Notes: a model not told the origin generated them from the sequence alone. Shown: positions 44,238 to 51,946, counted from the first letter of the stretch. The stretch: 64,000 bases of DNA from Prevotella sp. (GCA_017554105.1 JAFZIY010000024.1:107776-171775); one strand, 5' to 3'. Made by a program: numbers and translations.

Positions 44238-45818
44238 ATGTCACAGAAGATTATAATACTTGACTTCGGCAGCCAGACGACACAGCTCATCGGACGACGC
44301 ATCCGTGAGATGGACACGTTCTGCGAGATACTGCCGTACAACAAATACCCTGAGGACGACTCAGACGTTATAGGCGTGATACTGAGCGGTTCGCCATATT
44401 CCGTACACGACCCCGAGGCATTCAAGGTTGACCTGAGCCGCTTCATCGGCCGTCTGCCCGTGCTGGGCATCTGCTATGGCGCACAGTTCATCAGCCACAC
44501 CCTCGGCGGCAAGGTAGAGAAGACAAACTCCCGTGAGTACGGACGCGCCCATCTGGAGGCGATAAACCTGTACAACCCGCTTTTCAAGGGCTTCGACAGA
44601 GGCTCACAGGTATGGATGAGTCACGGCGACACCATCACAGCCATCCCCGATGGCTTCGAGGTTATCGGCTCGACGAAGGACGTTAAAAACGCCGCTTTCT
44701 GGTGCCCTCCAGACTCTCAATTGTCAATTGTCAATTGTCAATTATCCAAGGGAGTATGGGCCGTCCAGTTCCACCCCGAGGTATATCACACCACACAAGG
44801 CACACAGTTGCTCCACAACTTCGTGGTTGACATCTGCGGAAGCCGTCAGGAGTGGAGCGCAGCCTCGTTCGTCGAGACAACGGTGGCAGAACTCAAGCAG
44901 CAGTTGGGCAACGACCGCGTCATTCTCGGACTCTCCGGCGGTGTCGATTCATCCGTGTGTGCCGTACTCCTGAACAAGGCCATCGGCAAGAACCTCACCT
45001 GTATCTTCGTCGACCACGGCATGCTCCGTAAGGACGAGTTCCGCAAGGTGATGGACAGTTATTCCACCCTCGGACTGAACGTTATCGGCGTCGATGCCTC
45101 CGAGAAGTTCTTCAGCGACCTCGCAGGCGTTACCGAGCCCGAGGAGAAACGTAAGATAATAGGCCGCGACTTCGTCGAGATATTCAATGCCGAGGCAAAG
45201 AAAATTACCGATGCTAAGTGGCTTGCACAAGGCACGATATATCCCGACCGCATCGAGAGTCTGAACATCACGGGCAAGGTAATCAAGAGCCATCATAACG
45301 TGGGCGGACTGCCCAAGGAGATGCACCTGCAACTCTGTGAGCCGTTGAAGTGGTTGTTTAAGGATGAGGTGCGACGCGTTGGTTATCAGTTAGGTATGCC
45401 CGAGAACCTCATCAAGCGTCATCCCTTCCCGGGCCCCGGACTTGCCGTCCGCATACTGGGTGACATCACCCCCGAGAAGGTACGCATATTGCAGGAGGCA
45501 GACGACATTTTCATCGAGGGACTGCACACATGGAAGGCCGACGACGGACAGCCGCTCTACGACAACGTATGGCAGGCAGGAGCGGTGCTGCTTTCCACCG
45601 TACGCTCCGTGGGAGTGATGGGCGACGAGCGCACCTACGAGAACCCCGTAGCCCTGCGTGCCGTGACGAGTATGGACGCTATGACAGCCGACTGGGCGCA
45701 TCTGCCATACGAGTTCCTTGCCAAGGTATCCAACGAGATAATCAACAAGGTGAAGGGCGTCAACCGCGTGTGCTACGACATCTCGTCGAAGCCGCCAGCC
45801 ACAATAGAGTGGGAATAA
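44238..45818 (+). CDS. guaA: GMP synthase (glutamine-hydrolysing)
   Basis: Converts XMP to GMP in purine synthesis. It has 526 residues. The N-terminal class I glutaminase domain carries the triad C79 (LGICYGAQF), H179 and E181 (VQFHPEVYH). The ATP-pyrophosphatase domain begins with the P-loop [20 protein letters not shown] near residue 234, and the dimerisation domain ends [12 protein letters not shown] and PPATIEWE. Between residues about 156 and 171 is an unusual segment, [16 protein letters not shown], encoded by three and a half copies of CAATTGT. It lies just before the catalytic His/Glu strand and is probably a repeat insertion. The reading frame is intact. Confidence 0.95.
   Translation: MSQKIIILDFGSQTTQLIGRRIREMDTFCEILPYNKYPEDDSDVIGVILSGSPYSVHDPEAFKVDLSRFIGRLPVLGICYGAQFISHTLGGKVEKTNSREYGRAHLEAINLYNPLFKGFDRGSQVWMSHGDTITAIPDGFEVIGSTKDVKNAAFWCPPDSQLSIVNCQLSKGVWAVQFHPEVYHTTQGTQLLHNFVVDICGSRQEWSAASFVETTVAELKQQLGNDRVILGLSGGVDSSVCAVLLNKAIGKNLTCIFVDHGMLRKDEFRKVMDSYSTLGLNVIGVDASEKFFSDLAGVTEPEEKRKIIGRDFVEIFNAEAKKITDAKWLAQGTIYPDRIESLNITGKVIKSHHNVGGLPKEMHLQLCEPLKWLFKDEVRRVGYQLGMPENLIKRHPFPGPGLAVRILGDITPEKVRILQEADDIFIEGLHTWKADDGQPLYDNVWQAGAVLLSTVRSVGVMGDERTYENPVALRAVTSMDAMTADWAHLPYEFLAKVSNEIINKVKGVNRVCYDISSKPPATIEWE
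44718..44744. repeat. CAATTGT tandem repeat inside guaA
   Basis: Three and a half 7-base units (CAATTGT) read in frame as [11 protein letters not shown]-like residues. It resembles intergenic AATTGATA-type repeats and interrupts the glutaminase domain in a loop. Confidence 0.75.
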
Positions 45819-45823
45819 AAGCC

Positions 45824-45865
45824 TACCCCCAACCCCTCCCAAAGGGCGGGGAGGTCTCTAGGGGT
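45824..45865. repeat. GC-rich palindromic repeat between guaA and the second GMP synthase gene
   Basis: CCCCAACCCCTCCCAAAGGGCGGGGAGG followed by TCTCTAGGGG (quoted here in parts: CCCCTCCC, AAAG, GGCGGGGAGG). It is a member of the family at 17159 and 42457, 6 bases after the guaA stop. Confidence 0.6.
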
Positions 45866-45895
45866 CTTATTTATCAAATCAAAATACTTTAACTT

Positions 45896-46879
45896 ATGAC
45901 AACAGGTAATGTACGTCCGGCCTCGATGGAGCGCATAACCACTCCGGAGCTGGCCCAGAAATTTATTGAAGAACAGATTAGCGAACTGCGTGCTCAGATT
46001 GGTGACAAGAAGGTGCTGCTGGCCCTCTCGGGCGGTGTCGACTCTTCGGTGGTTGCAGCCCTCCTCATCAAGGCCGTAGGCAAGCAACTGGTGTCTGTCC
46101 ACGTTAATCACGGTCTGCTGCGCAAGGGTGAGCCCGAGCAGGTGGTACGCGTGTTCCGCGATGAACTGGATGCCAATCTGGTGTATGTCGATGCCACCGA
46201 CCGCTTCCTCGACAAACTGGCAGGCATCTCCGACCCCGAGCAGAAGCGCAAGATAATAGGCGCTGAGTTCATCCGTGTATTCGAGGAGGAGGCCCGTAAG
46301 CAGGAGGGCATCAGCTTCCTGGCTCAGGGTACCATCTATCCCGACATCATAGAGTCAGGACCAGTGAAGTCACACCATAACGTGGGTGGACTGCCCGAGG
46401 ACCTGAACTTCGAACTCGTGGAGCCTATCAAACTGCTCTTCAAGGACGAGGTGCGCGTGGTAGGTAAGCAGCTCGGACTGCCCGACAACATGGTGTTCCG
46501 TCAGCCCTTCCCAGGTCCCGGACTCGGTGTGCGTTGTACAGGAGCCATCACACGCGACCGTCTTGAGGCCCTGCGTGAGTCCGACGCCATCCTGCGCGAG
46601 GAGTTTGCCAAGAACGGCTTGGAAGGCAAGGTATGGCAGTATTTCACCATCGTTCCCGACTATAAGTCAACAGGCGTAAAGGACAACAAGCGCAGCTGGG
46701 ACTGGCCGGTCATCATCCGTGCCGTCAACACCCGTGACGCCATGACCGCCACCATCGAGGAGATACCATATCCCGTACTGCACCACATCACCCAGCGCAT
46801 CATCACCGAGGTGCCCGGTGTCAACCGCGTGCTCTACGACCTCACCCCGAAACCCACGGGAACCATCGAGTGGGAGTAA
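45896..46879 (+). CDS. Glutaminase-less GMP synthase (ATP-pyrophosphatase plus dimerisation domain only)
   Basis: A 327-residue protein with the second half of GuaA only. The P-loop is [21 protein letters not shown] (first 20 residues) near residue 43, then [43 protein letters not shown] and the C-terminal KPTGTIEWE. It lacks any class I glutaminase domain, so it would need free ammonia or another glutaminase, as the archaeal GuaAb subunit does. It differs strongly from the adjacent full-length GuaA, so it is not a recent duplicate. It lies 77 bases after guaA and 1 base before ogt. It could be ammonia-dependent GMP synthase or a specialised amidating enzyme. Confidence 0.85.
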   Translation: MTTGNVRPASMERITTPELAQKFIEEQISELRAQIGDKKVLLALSGGVDSSVVAALLIKAVGKQLVSVHVNHGLLRKGEPEQVVRVFRDELDANLVYVDATDRFLDKLAGISDPEQKRKIIGAEFIRVFEEEARKQEGISFLAQGTIYPDIIESGPVKSHHNVGGLPEDLNFELVEPIKLLFKDEVRVVGKQLGLPDNMVFRQPFPGPGLGVRCTGAITRDRLEALRESDAILREEFAKNGLEGKVWQYFTIVPDYKSTGVKDNKRSWDWPVIIRAVNTRDAMTATIEEIPYPVLHHITQRIITEVPGVNRVLYDLTPKPTGTIEWE

Positions 46880-46880
46880 G

Positions 46881-47336
46881 ATGCTGCGAACGGTATATCC
46901 CGCTCCCTGCGGCACGTTGTATCTGGTTGCCTCTGACGACGCGCTGTGCCGTGCCTCATGGCATCCCCTTGACATCGGCGAGGAAGGCACCAATGCCGTT
47001 CTTGACGAGGCGAGGAAGCAACTCGACGAGTATTTCGCAGGAACGCGTCGCCAGTTCGACGTGCCGTTGTGTCATGCGGGTACTACCAAGTTTCAGCAGA
47101 GAGTATGGCAGGTGCTGAAAGCCATTCCTTACGGCACCACCATCACATATAAAGCCGAGGCAGCGATGCTTGGCAACGTAAAAGCGATAAGGGCGGCGGC
47201 ACATGCCAACGCCCTTAATCCTTTATGTATCTTCGTCCCCTGCCATCGTGTCATAGCCAGCAACGGCAGTCTGACAGGCTATAACGGCGGTCTCGACAAA
47301 AAGCATTTCCTGTTGGAAATGGAAAGCCATTCCTGA
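46881..47336 (+). CDS. ogt: Methylated-DNA-[protein]-cysteine S-methyltransferase
   Basis: Suicide DNA-repair protein that removes methyl groups from O6-methylguanine. Its 151 residues from the ATG at 46881 (one base after the preceding stop) match Ogt. It shows FQQRVWQVLKAIPYGTTITY (HTH), KAIRAAAHANALNPLCIFVPCHRVIAS with the active-site PCHR, and YNGGLDKKHFLLEME. The frame continues upstream inside the previous gene, but that part has no Ogt character. The last codons (ESHS) begin a short duplicated GCCA(T/C)TCCTGACT sequence. Confidence 0.92.
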   Translation: MLRTVYPAPCGTLYLVASDDALCRASWHPLDIGEEGTNAVLDEARKQLDEYFAGTRRQFDVPLCHAGTTKFQQRVWQVLKAIPYGTTITYKAEAAMLGNVKAIRAAAHANALNPLCIFVPCHRVIASNGSLTGYNGGLDKKHFLLEMESHS

Positions 47337-47341
47337 CTACT

Positions 47342-47677
47342 TTAGGTGCCACTCCTGACTGCCTTATGAGGCACAAGTTGAGAGTTAAGAGATGAGATTT
47401 TAGGGTTAGGAGTGGACACAAAAAGTGACAATTGGCCCTTGTTACCCCCACTTTCTGCAACGAGATTTGCCATCTGACCGCACAATTCATAGTATTTATT
47501 ATCAGAATACAAGAATTTAACATTAGTTAAATGGGCGGCAAGAGCAGGAATTGCCATCGGAACAAGCGGTTCTTGCATGTCTTTTGAGGCCTTTGAGAGT
47601 AGCAATTTACAGAATTCTGTGCCTTTAGAAGGCTTAGGCATGGCTGGTGCCTTGCGGTTAAAAATATTGTATTTCAT
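47342..47677 (-). pseudogene. Truncated N-terminal fragment, probably of a DUF3987-type protein
   Basis: Read from ATG at 47677, MKYNIFNRKAPAMPKPSKG begins a 111-codon frame that looks protein-like to about residue 88 (LCGQMANLVAESGGNKGQLS), then runs into simple-repeat DNA (SSLNSQLVPHKAV) and stops. The first part resembles the N-terminus of large Prevotella/Bacteroides DUF3987 primase/helicase-like proteins, which are about 700 residues; the P-loop region that should follow is absent. These usually sit beside HU-like genes, and one lies at 51509. The identification is from memory of the family and is moderate. It is preceded by a 22-bp inverted repeat. Confidence 0.5.
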
Positions 47678-47715
47678 TGATTTACTGCTTTTTAGATGAA
47701 TTAATAAATATCCAA

Positions 47716-47882
47716 GCGTTACAGTTACAGCGTTACAGACGTTTTAAAAGGTACCCCTCAAATCTTCTCTTATACTATATATAATATATATTATTGATTA
47801 TCAATAAGTTATAAGTAAAAGAGGAGGCGCTGGCGATGTATATAGTGCCCTTTTTTTTATTGTAACGCTGTAACTGTAACGC
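47716..47882. repeat. Perfect 22-bp inverted repeat with AT-rich centre
   Basis: Arms at 47716-47737 and 47861-47882 are exact inverted copies built from the unit TGTAACGC/TGTAACG. The 123 bases between contain an A/T-rich palindromic stretch (TATATATAATATATATTA region) and GGTACC. It lies between the DUF3987-like fragment and the next small gene. It looks like an iteron or regulatory site of a mobile or replicative gene set; that is inference. Confidence 0.65.
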
Positions 47883-47896
47883 CAGTACTGTTCACT

Positions 47897-48136
47897 TTAC
47901 TCTACGAGGCCCTTCAGTGCCTGGCGAATCTCATTGCACACGGCGAGGGCTAAGCCATCGACCGAGAATCCTGCATCGGTCTTCAGTTTCTTGAAGTACA
48001 GACGTATGCTGCCGTCATTCCAGCGCGTCAGAGTGATATGCTCGCCTTCGAAGAGTTTGGGATTTCTCCTACAGGCAGTGGGCGTTACTATTTCTATGAA
48101 CGTGTAGTGCGCGTCACGTGAGATAAACTCCTCCAC
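47897..48136 (-). CDS. Hypothetical protein, probably truncated at its start
   Basis: A 79-codon frame with GTG as start (VEEFISRDAHYTFIEIV), ending LALAVCNEIRQALKGLVE. The frame is open and protein-like for 12 more codons upstream (IRGLLCLDSDAIVEEF), up to a stop at 48173, but without an ATG, so the original start may have been lost. No domain is recognised; the middle (GEHITLTRWNDGSIRLYFKK) is beta-rich. It lies in the run of accessory - strand genes. Confidence 0.5.
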   Translation of the reverse strand: MEEFISRDAHYTFIEIVTPTACRRNPKLFEGEHITLTRWNDGSIRLYFKKLKTDAGFSVDGLALAVCNEIRQALKGLVE

Positions 48137-48206
48137 GATGGCGTCCGAGTCGAGACAGAGCAGACCGCGGATTCATAATTCTCCTGGAACATACAGATTG
48201 TCTAGC

Positions 48207-48241
48207 ATCTCCGGCATTTCCGGCATTTCCGGATTATCCGG
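48207..48241. repeat. Tandem ATTTCCGGC repeat
   Basis: About four degenerate 9-10 base units (ATCTCCGGC, ATTTCCGGC, ATTTCCGG, ATTATCCGG). The stop codon and last residues (GTG) of the four-helix-bundle gene lie at its edge. Confidence 0.55.
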
Positions 48242-48944
48242 TTCCAGTGGACCCACCTACCTCCTTAAGTTTCTCTTTCAGGCGGTCATTCTCCTTGCGC
48301 AGAGCATCTATCTCTGCCGACTGACGCTCTATAATCTGACGCTGCGTCTCACGCTGGCCCAACCGGGCTGCGGTCATACGCTCGCGGATACCACCTTCTG
48401 TGGTAAACTCACGGTCTATGCGCTCCATGTATTTTGTCATTGCCTTGTCAACCTGATGACAAAGACAGATGGCCATATTGGCTAGTTCCTCATCGTTCAT
48501 GCGTTCCATTAGAGGACAGTAGTCCTCCCATGCGGTATGTTCCTGACAGAAACGGTGCAGGTTATCAAAACGGTCGCTTTTCCCGAACCACTCCGTCATG
48601 CCTTTTCGCTTGATATAATCTTGATAGTCCTCTAAAAGTTCTTGATTACTGCCACGGGCTATTCCCAGCAGTTTCAATTCTGTCTCAGCAGATGTCTGGC
48701 CGTCGGTACTGCCTTCGGCTATATTCTGCTTGGTGCTCCGTGCCGCCTGAACCATCTGGTCAACGGTACGGTCTCCGAAACGGGGCAAATAGCGCTGACA
48801 GAACACTTGTGTCAACTGATATAACACGTCGCTGCGCTTATAGAACCGCAGTTCTGTATATACCACAGCCTTACGCATAACGCTGGCAGTTCCGTCGGCA
48901 TAATGTCGGATATCTGGTTGTTTCTTTTTCTCAGAGTCGTTCAT
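48234..48944 (-). CDS. Four-helix-bundle suffix-domain protein
   Basis: A 236-residue protein with the S23/Avd-like four-helix-bundle signature, here RSTKQNIAEGSTDGQTSAETELKLLGIARGS in the first half (key part QNIAEGSTDGQTS near residue 73) and ELLEDYQDYIKRK. The C-terminal 50 residues form a coiled coil (QIIERQSAEIDALRKENDRL). Four-helix-bundle proteins of this type bind nucleic acid or ribosomal RNA; Avd partners reverse transcriptase in diversity-generating retroelements, but no reverse transcriptase is here. It lies 19 bases after the 604-residue gene, probably in one operon. Confidence 0.75.
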   Translation of the reverse strand: MNDSEKKKQPDIRHYADGTASVMRKAVVYTELRFYKRSDVLYQLTQVFCQRYLPRFGDRTVDQMVQAARSTKQNIAEGSTDGQTSAETELKLLGIARGSNQELLEDYQDYIKRKGMTEWFGKSDRFDNLHRFCQEHTAWEDYCPLMERMNDEELANMAICLCHQVDKAMTKYMERIDREFTTEGGIRERMTAARLGQRETQRQIIERQSAEIDALRKENDRLKEKLKEVGGSTGTG

Positions 48945-48963
48945 ATTATATAGAATAATATCA

Positions 48964-50778
48964 TTATCTTTTTTTACAAAATATATTTTTTATAATCATT
49001 CGAATCAATTCGCCAAAGTGAAAGAACATGACTGTCGCGATTTGAAAGATAGAAGATTTTTTCTCTTTTTTAATTTGAGTAGGCTCATTGCTTTCTTCTT
49101 TTTCAATCGTTTTTTCGGGTTCAGGTTCTTCCTTTATTGATGGTTCTGTCTCTGTCTCTTGTACATTTTGTAATTCAATATCGTTTTCCTCCTTATTGTC
49201 CTTACTTCCATCTTTGCCATCAAAGTTAATGGAAACGGTTATTTTCTCTTCGTCTTCCATAATCGAAGAGGCTTGCATCGTTTTCGTTTTACGTTCTCTC
49301 TCTGGCTCACCTATATAAATAATACTCGGATTATCTGACGTGTTTTCTTTTTCAGACTTTGATGTATTATATTCATCAATATGTGCTATGTTTACAAATA
49401 TCTTTTTTCCCTCACTCTGTTCCTCATTTTCAGGGTACTTTTTCTCTGTTGAGGCTCTCTCTTTCACTATGGGCGGAATTGCGTCTTCTTTTTCCTTATT
49501 CTTAGGTTTTTGATAGTCTTTTTCCCAACGGTAGGTCAGATAGAGACCAAGTGACTCTTCGTATTCTTTTAAAGTTACGTTAAAATCTCTCGACTTTATT
49601 CCATTCACGAACACCTCTATATCCTTGGTGTCAACTATATACCTGTTATCGTCTATAAATGTTGAATGTTCATATTCGTTCCACCCTCTTTTATAGAGGT
49701 CTTTGAAAACTTCTACATATTTTTTTCGTGTTTGCCTGTTGATTTCTCTTTTTTCCAAGAAATCAAGAAAATCCTCAAGATCATCCAAGACAATATCAAT
49801 ACGGATTTTCTTTTTATGAACAGATTCCTTCTCATTTTGTTCAACCCCATCAACTGATTCGTCTTCTGTTGCCGTTTTGTCTGAAGGGTGTTCCCTTTCC
49901 CACTTGAACTGAAGGTACCTTTGCATTGCTGTAAGATAGTAGCCTATTTGCCAATAATGCAGGTTATACTTATCAGATAAGAAGTTGCGCATATCTTCCT
50001 CAAAAATGAAGATATCATTGTCACTTTTATATCCTCTATAGTGTTTGTCATTCCATCCACAATCATATAGTTCCTTAATAGCCTCCCATTTATTTCTCGA
50101 ATCATAGAAAGAACTAGAATACCGCCTTTGAAAAGCATGATAGTCATTTATGTCAATGGTAGAATCTATAACTTGAATCTCATTCTTTTCTACTTTCTCA
50201 TTCAAAGCCTGTCGCCTTTTTTGAATCTCGTATTCTTTTGAGAATTCTTGTTCTTTAGTTTCAAGGAATGAAACATATGATTTATATGCTTCTATTGCCA
50301 TTTTAAGATTATCATCCTTGTCAAAGCATATAAACTCATCTGTAAACTGGTCTATATCCTTGGGCAAACTGGTTTTCCCAATATAGGCTTTCTTTATACG
50401 ATGCCATTTATAATTTGGCAAGCTTTTTAGAATTGTAAGCTCTTTATTAACATCTTCCTCATTTCCTCCCAGAGACAACAAATATGGTTTATAGTAAACA
50501 CTTATGTCAAAATTCCATTGAGTCGTATTATAGTCGTTGGTATTTACATTTACCACTTCAGTATAGCCGGTTCTTGTTTTAAAATTAACTCTACCCGATT
50601 CTTCAATCTCTATCTTTGGTGAGACGAAATAGAAGAATTCACTAATCTCTTCCTTAATCTGACTAACCCTGCTACGGTCTATAATTTTGGGATTATAGGC
50701 CAAATATAACCTTTCCTCATGCTTCTCTTTCCATAAATATCTCTTATAAGCCTTTAAGGGAAGCCACTTCTCTTTCAT
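48964..50778 (-). CDS. Unknown 604-residue protein with a duplicated domain and C-terminal hydrophobic segment
   Basis: No known family is recognised. From the ATG at 50778 (MKEKWLPLKAYKRYLWKEKH) the N-terminal 200 residues are a mixed alpha/beta region. Two similar helical domains follow, at about residues 213-297 and 332-422, sharing the pattern K-(W/Y)-x4-K-(E/D)-LY-x2-GWN, then D-(M/I)-x2-F, and ending YL-x-(F/Y)-(K/R)-WE. Residues 425-570 are a charged, disordered, Glu/Lys-rich linker. Residues 576-599 (SIFQIATVMFFHFGELIRMI) are hydrophobic or amphipathic and could touch the membrane. The DNA is more A/T-rich than its neighbours, suggesting transfer. Its start overlaps the stop of a 39-codon ORF as ATGA. 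Confidence 0.75.
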   Translation of the reverse strand: MKEKWLPLKAYKRYLWKEKHEERLYLAYNPKIIDRSRVSQIKEEISEFFYFVSPKIEIEESGRVNFKTRTGYTEVVNVNTNDYNTTQWNFDISVYYKPYLLSLGGNEEDVNKELTILKSLPNYKWHRIKKAYIGKTSLPKDIDQFTDEFICFDKDDNLKMAIEAYKSYVSFLETKEQEFSKEYEIQKRRQALNEKVEKNEIQVIDSTIDINDYHAFQRRYSSSFYDSRNKWEAIKELYDCGWNDKHYRGYKSDNDIFIFEEDMRNFLSDKYNLHYWQIGYYLTAMQRYLQFKWEREHPSDKTATEDESVDGVEQNEKESVHKKKIRIDIVLDDLEDFLDFLEKREINRQTRKKYVEVFKDLYKRGWNEYEHSTFIDDNRYIVDTKDIEVFVNGIKSRDFNVTLKEYEESLGLYLTYRWEKDYQKPKNKEKEDAIPPIVKERASTEKKYPENEEQSEGKKIFVNIAHIDEYNTSKSEKENTSDNPSIIYIGEPERERKTKTMQASSIMEDEEKITVSINFDGKDGSKDNKEENDIELQNVQETETEPSIKEEPEPEKTIEKEESNEPTQIKKEKKSSIFQIATVMFFHFGELIRMIIKNIFCKKR

Positions 50779-50894
50779 TGTAGAAATAACAACGCTATAA
50801 GTTCTTCTGTGAAAAGAACTTGTTCTTCTTCTTTGTTTACAGCACAAAGAATTTCATATTCTTTTGGTATGTTTTTCTCTATTAATACTTCCAT
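50775..50894 (-). CDS. Small 39-residue ORF translationally coupled to the unknown protein
   Basis: ATG at 50894 opens 39 codons (MEVLIEKNIPKEYEILCAVN, then an acidic stretch and ...ELIALLFLQ) and stops at TGA 50777-50775. The last bases form ATGA with the ATG of the 604-residue gene, a classic coupling arrangement. The sequence is mixed charged and hydrophobic with no known motif. It may be a leader for coupling, a small protein, or a toxin/antitoxin-like partner; only the overlap is seen directly. Confidence 0.5.
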   Translation of the reverse strand: MEVLIEKNIPKEYEILCAVNKEEEQVLFTEELIALLFLQ

Positions 50895-50939
50895 ATATTT
50901 TGTTTTTTACACTATAAATCTATTCCATTTACATTATGC

Positions 50940-51020
50940 TCAGGACTTGTGATGCTTCACTGCGGAGAATTTTTCGGTATTCTTTCCTCTAACCGATATA
51001 AACTTCTGCCCGTATCGCAT
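50940..51020 (-). CDS. Possible 26-residue small ORF in the operon leader
   Basis: ATG at 51020 opens 26 codons ending TGA at 50942-50940, rich in Lys, Arg and His (MRYGQKFISVRGK, ...KFSAVKHHKS). It lies in the predicted leader of the accessory operon, 46 bases before the 39-codon ORF. It may be a leader peptide or chance. Confidence 0.25.
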   Translation of the reverse strand: MRYGQKFISVRGKNTEKFSAVKHHKS

Positions 51021-51174
51021 ACCTTTAGATTTTGATGTATATATGTAATCACACAACTTTTAGCCTACAGACGATCTCTTCAAAGCAATTGAGGTGTCAT
51101 GCTCCTCCTGTTTTCTGCCTCGCTGCTTATTATTCTATTTCATGTAATTTGTTTTCAATAGGTATTCTAATCGG

Positions 51175-51182
51175 CAAAGATA
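51175..51182 (-). promoter_or_regulatory. Bacteroidetes -7 box (TATCTTTG) for the accessory operon
   Basis: An exact TAnnTTTG match on the - strand, the only good candidate upstream of the 39-codon ORF. Confidence 0.45.
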
Positions 51183-51326
51183 TAAAAAAGTGAGGATAAT
51201 GCAAAATAATAATCAAAAATTACGAATTTCGAAGGTTGAGTTATTCTCGCTTCGCTGCGAGGAAAAATGACTAATTATGAAGGACAAAAATAATTAAAGA
51301 ATTACTTAAAAATATTGCTTTAAATA

Positions 51327-51358
51327 TTTGTAAATAAGAAAATAATTTAGTATCTTTG
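51327..51358 (+). promoter_or_regulatory. Consensus Bacteroidetes promoter of the HU-family gene
   Basis: TTTG (51327-51330), 20 bases, TATCTTTG (51351-51358). Confidence 0.7.
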
Positions 51359-51363
51359 TAGGT

Positions 51364-51508
51364 GTAATAGGGAGAGAAAACTGCCGCTCCCGGGAGCTGG
51401 AAGAAGTCAAGCGCGCGGACATCGGAAAGCTGCGGCAGTAAAATTATAAAATTAAAACATTAAAACCACTAAACCACTAATTTACTAACCTTTAAATTCA
51501 CAAAAACT
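51364..51508 (+). ncRNA. Structured 5' leader of the HU-family gene
   Basis: About 145 bases between the promoter and the ATG at 51509. ACTGCCGC (51380-51387) pairs with GCGGCAGT (51432-51439); between lie the palindrome GCTCCCGGGAGC and the GTCAAGCGCGCGGAC element (51406-51420) that recurs behind the orphan promoter at 16963. Downstream the leader is A-rich and unstructured. It may regulate HU translation or be processed as an RNA. Confidence 0.45.
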
Positions 51509-51946
51509 ATGGCAGTACTTTACAAACTTCAACAGGACAACCGCGACACATCAACCCACAAGGGTATGTGGTACGCACGAGCAAAGATGCTCGACATCAT
51601 CGAACTCGACGAGCTGGCTCAGCTCATTCAGGACAACACTACGGCAAAGAAAGCAGACGCACAGGCCGTGCTCACCGAAATGGTGGAGCAGATGAGGTCG
51701 CTGCTGAAACGGTCGTATGCCGTGCGCATCCCAGGACTGGGTATCTTCAAGGTGGGACTGAAGACCTCGCCGGCACCCTCCGCAAAGGAGTTCTCGGCAG
51801 CACAGAACGTGAAGGGCATGCGCCTGAACTTCCTCAACGAGTGGACCGTGGACAAGAACGGCAAGCGCACCATCACCATGCTGCAGGGCGTGACGGCGAA
51901 GGAGTTGCCGAAGAACGCGGTTGGAGAAGACCAACCGGAACCCTAG
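51509..51946 (+). CDS. HU-family DNA-binding protein
   Basis: A 145-residue member of the Bacteroidetes HU-like family (Bac_DNA-binding). It is larger than canonical HU (90 residues), with an N-terminal arm (MAVLYKLQQDNRDTSTHKGMW), the HU core with YAVRIPGLGIFKVGLKTSP near residue 70, and a C-terminal extension ending VGEDQPEP. The canonical DNA-binding beta-arm is altered (SAKEFSAAQNVKGMRLNF). It has a consensus promoter, a structured leader and a terminator in the following repeat cassette. In Bacteroidales such genes often sit beside DUF3987 or amidase genes; the fragment at 47342 fits. Confidence 0.85.
   Translation: MAVLYKLQQDNRDTSTHKGMWYARAKMLDIIELDELAQLIQDNTTAKKADAQAVLTEMVEQMRSLLKRSYAVRIPGLGIFKVGLKTSPAPSAKEFSAAQNVKGMRLNFLNEWTVDKNGKRTITMLQGVTAKELPKNAVGEDQPEP

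Larger units (their letters stand above)
50895..51508. other. Divergent intergenic region between the accessory operon and the HU gene
   Basis: 614 bases. On the - strand a TATCTTTG box (51182-51175) would start a transcript with a leader of about 275 bases, which contains a possible 26-codon frame at 51020-50940 (MRYGQKFISVRGKNTEKFSA...). On the + strand a consensus promoter (51327-51358) starts a 150-base leader with an 8-bp outer stem. A mirrored simple repeat lies at 51225-51260. Confidence 0.6.

Noticed and set aside
48234-48944. Diversity-generating retroelement (Avd-like four-helix bundle)
   Set aside because: No reverse transcriptase and no template/variable repeat pair could be found nearby.
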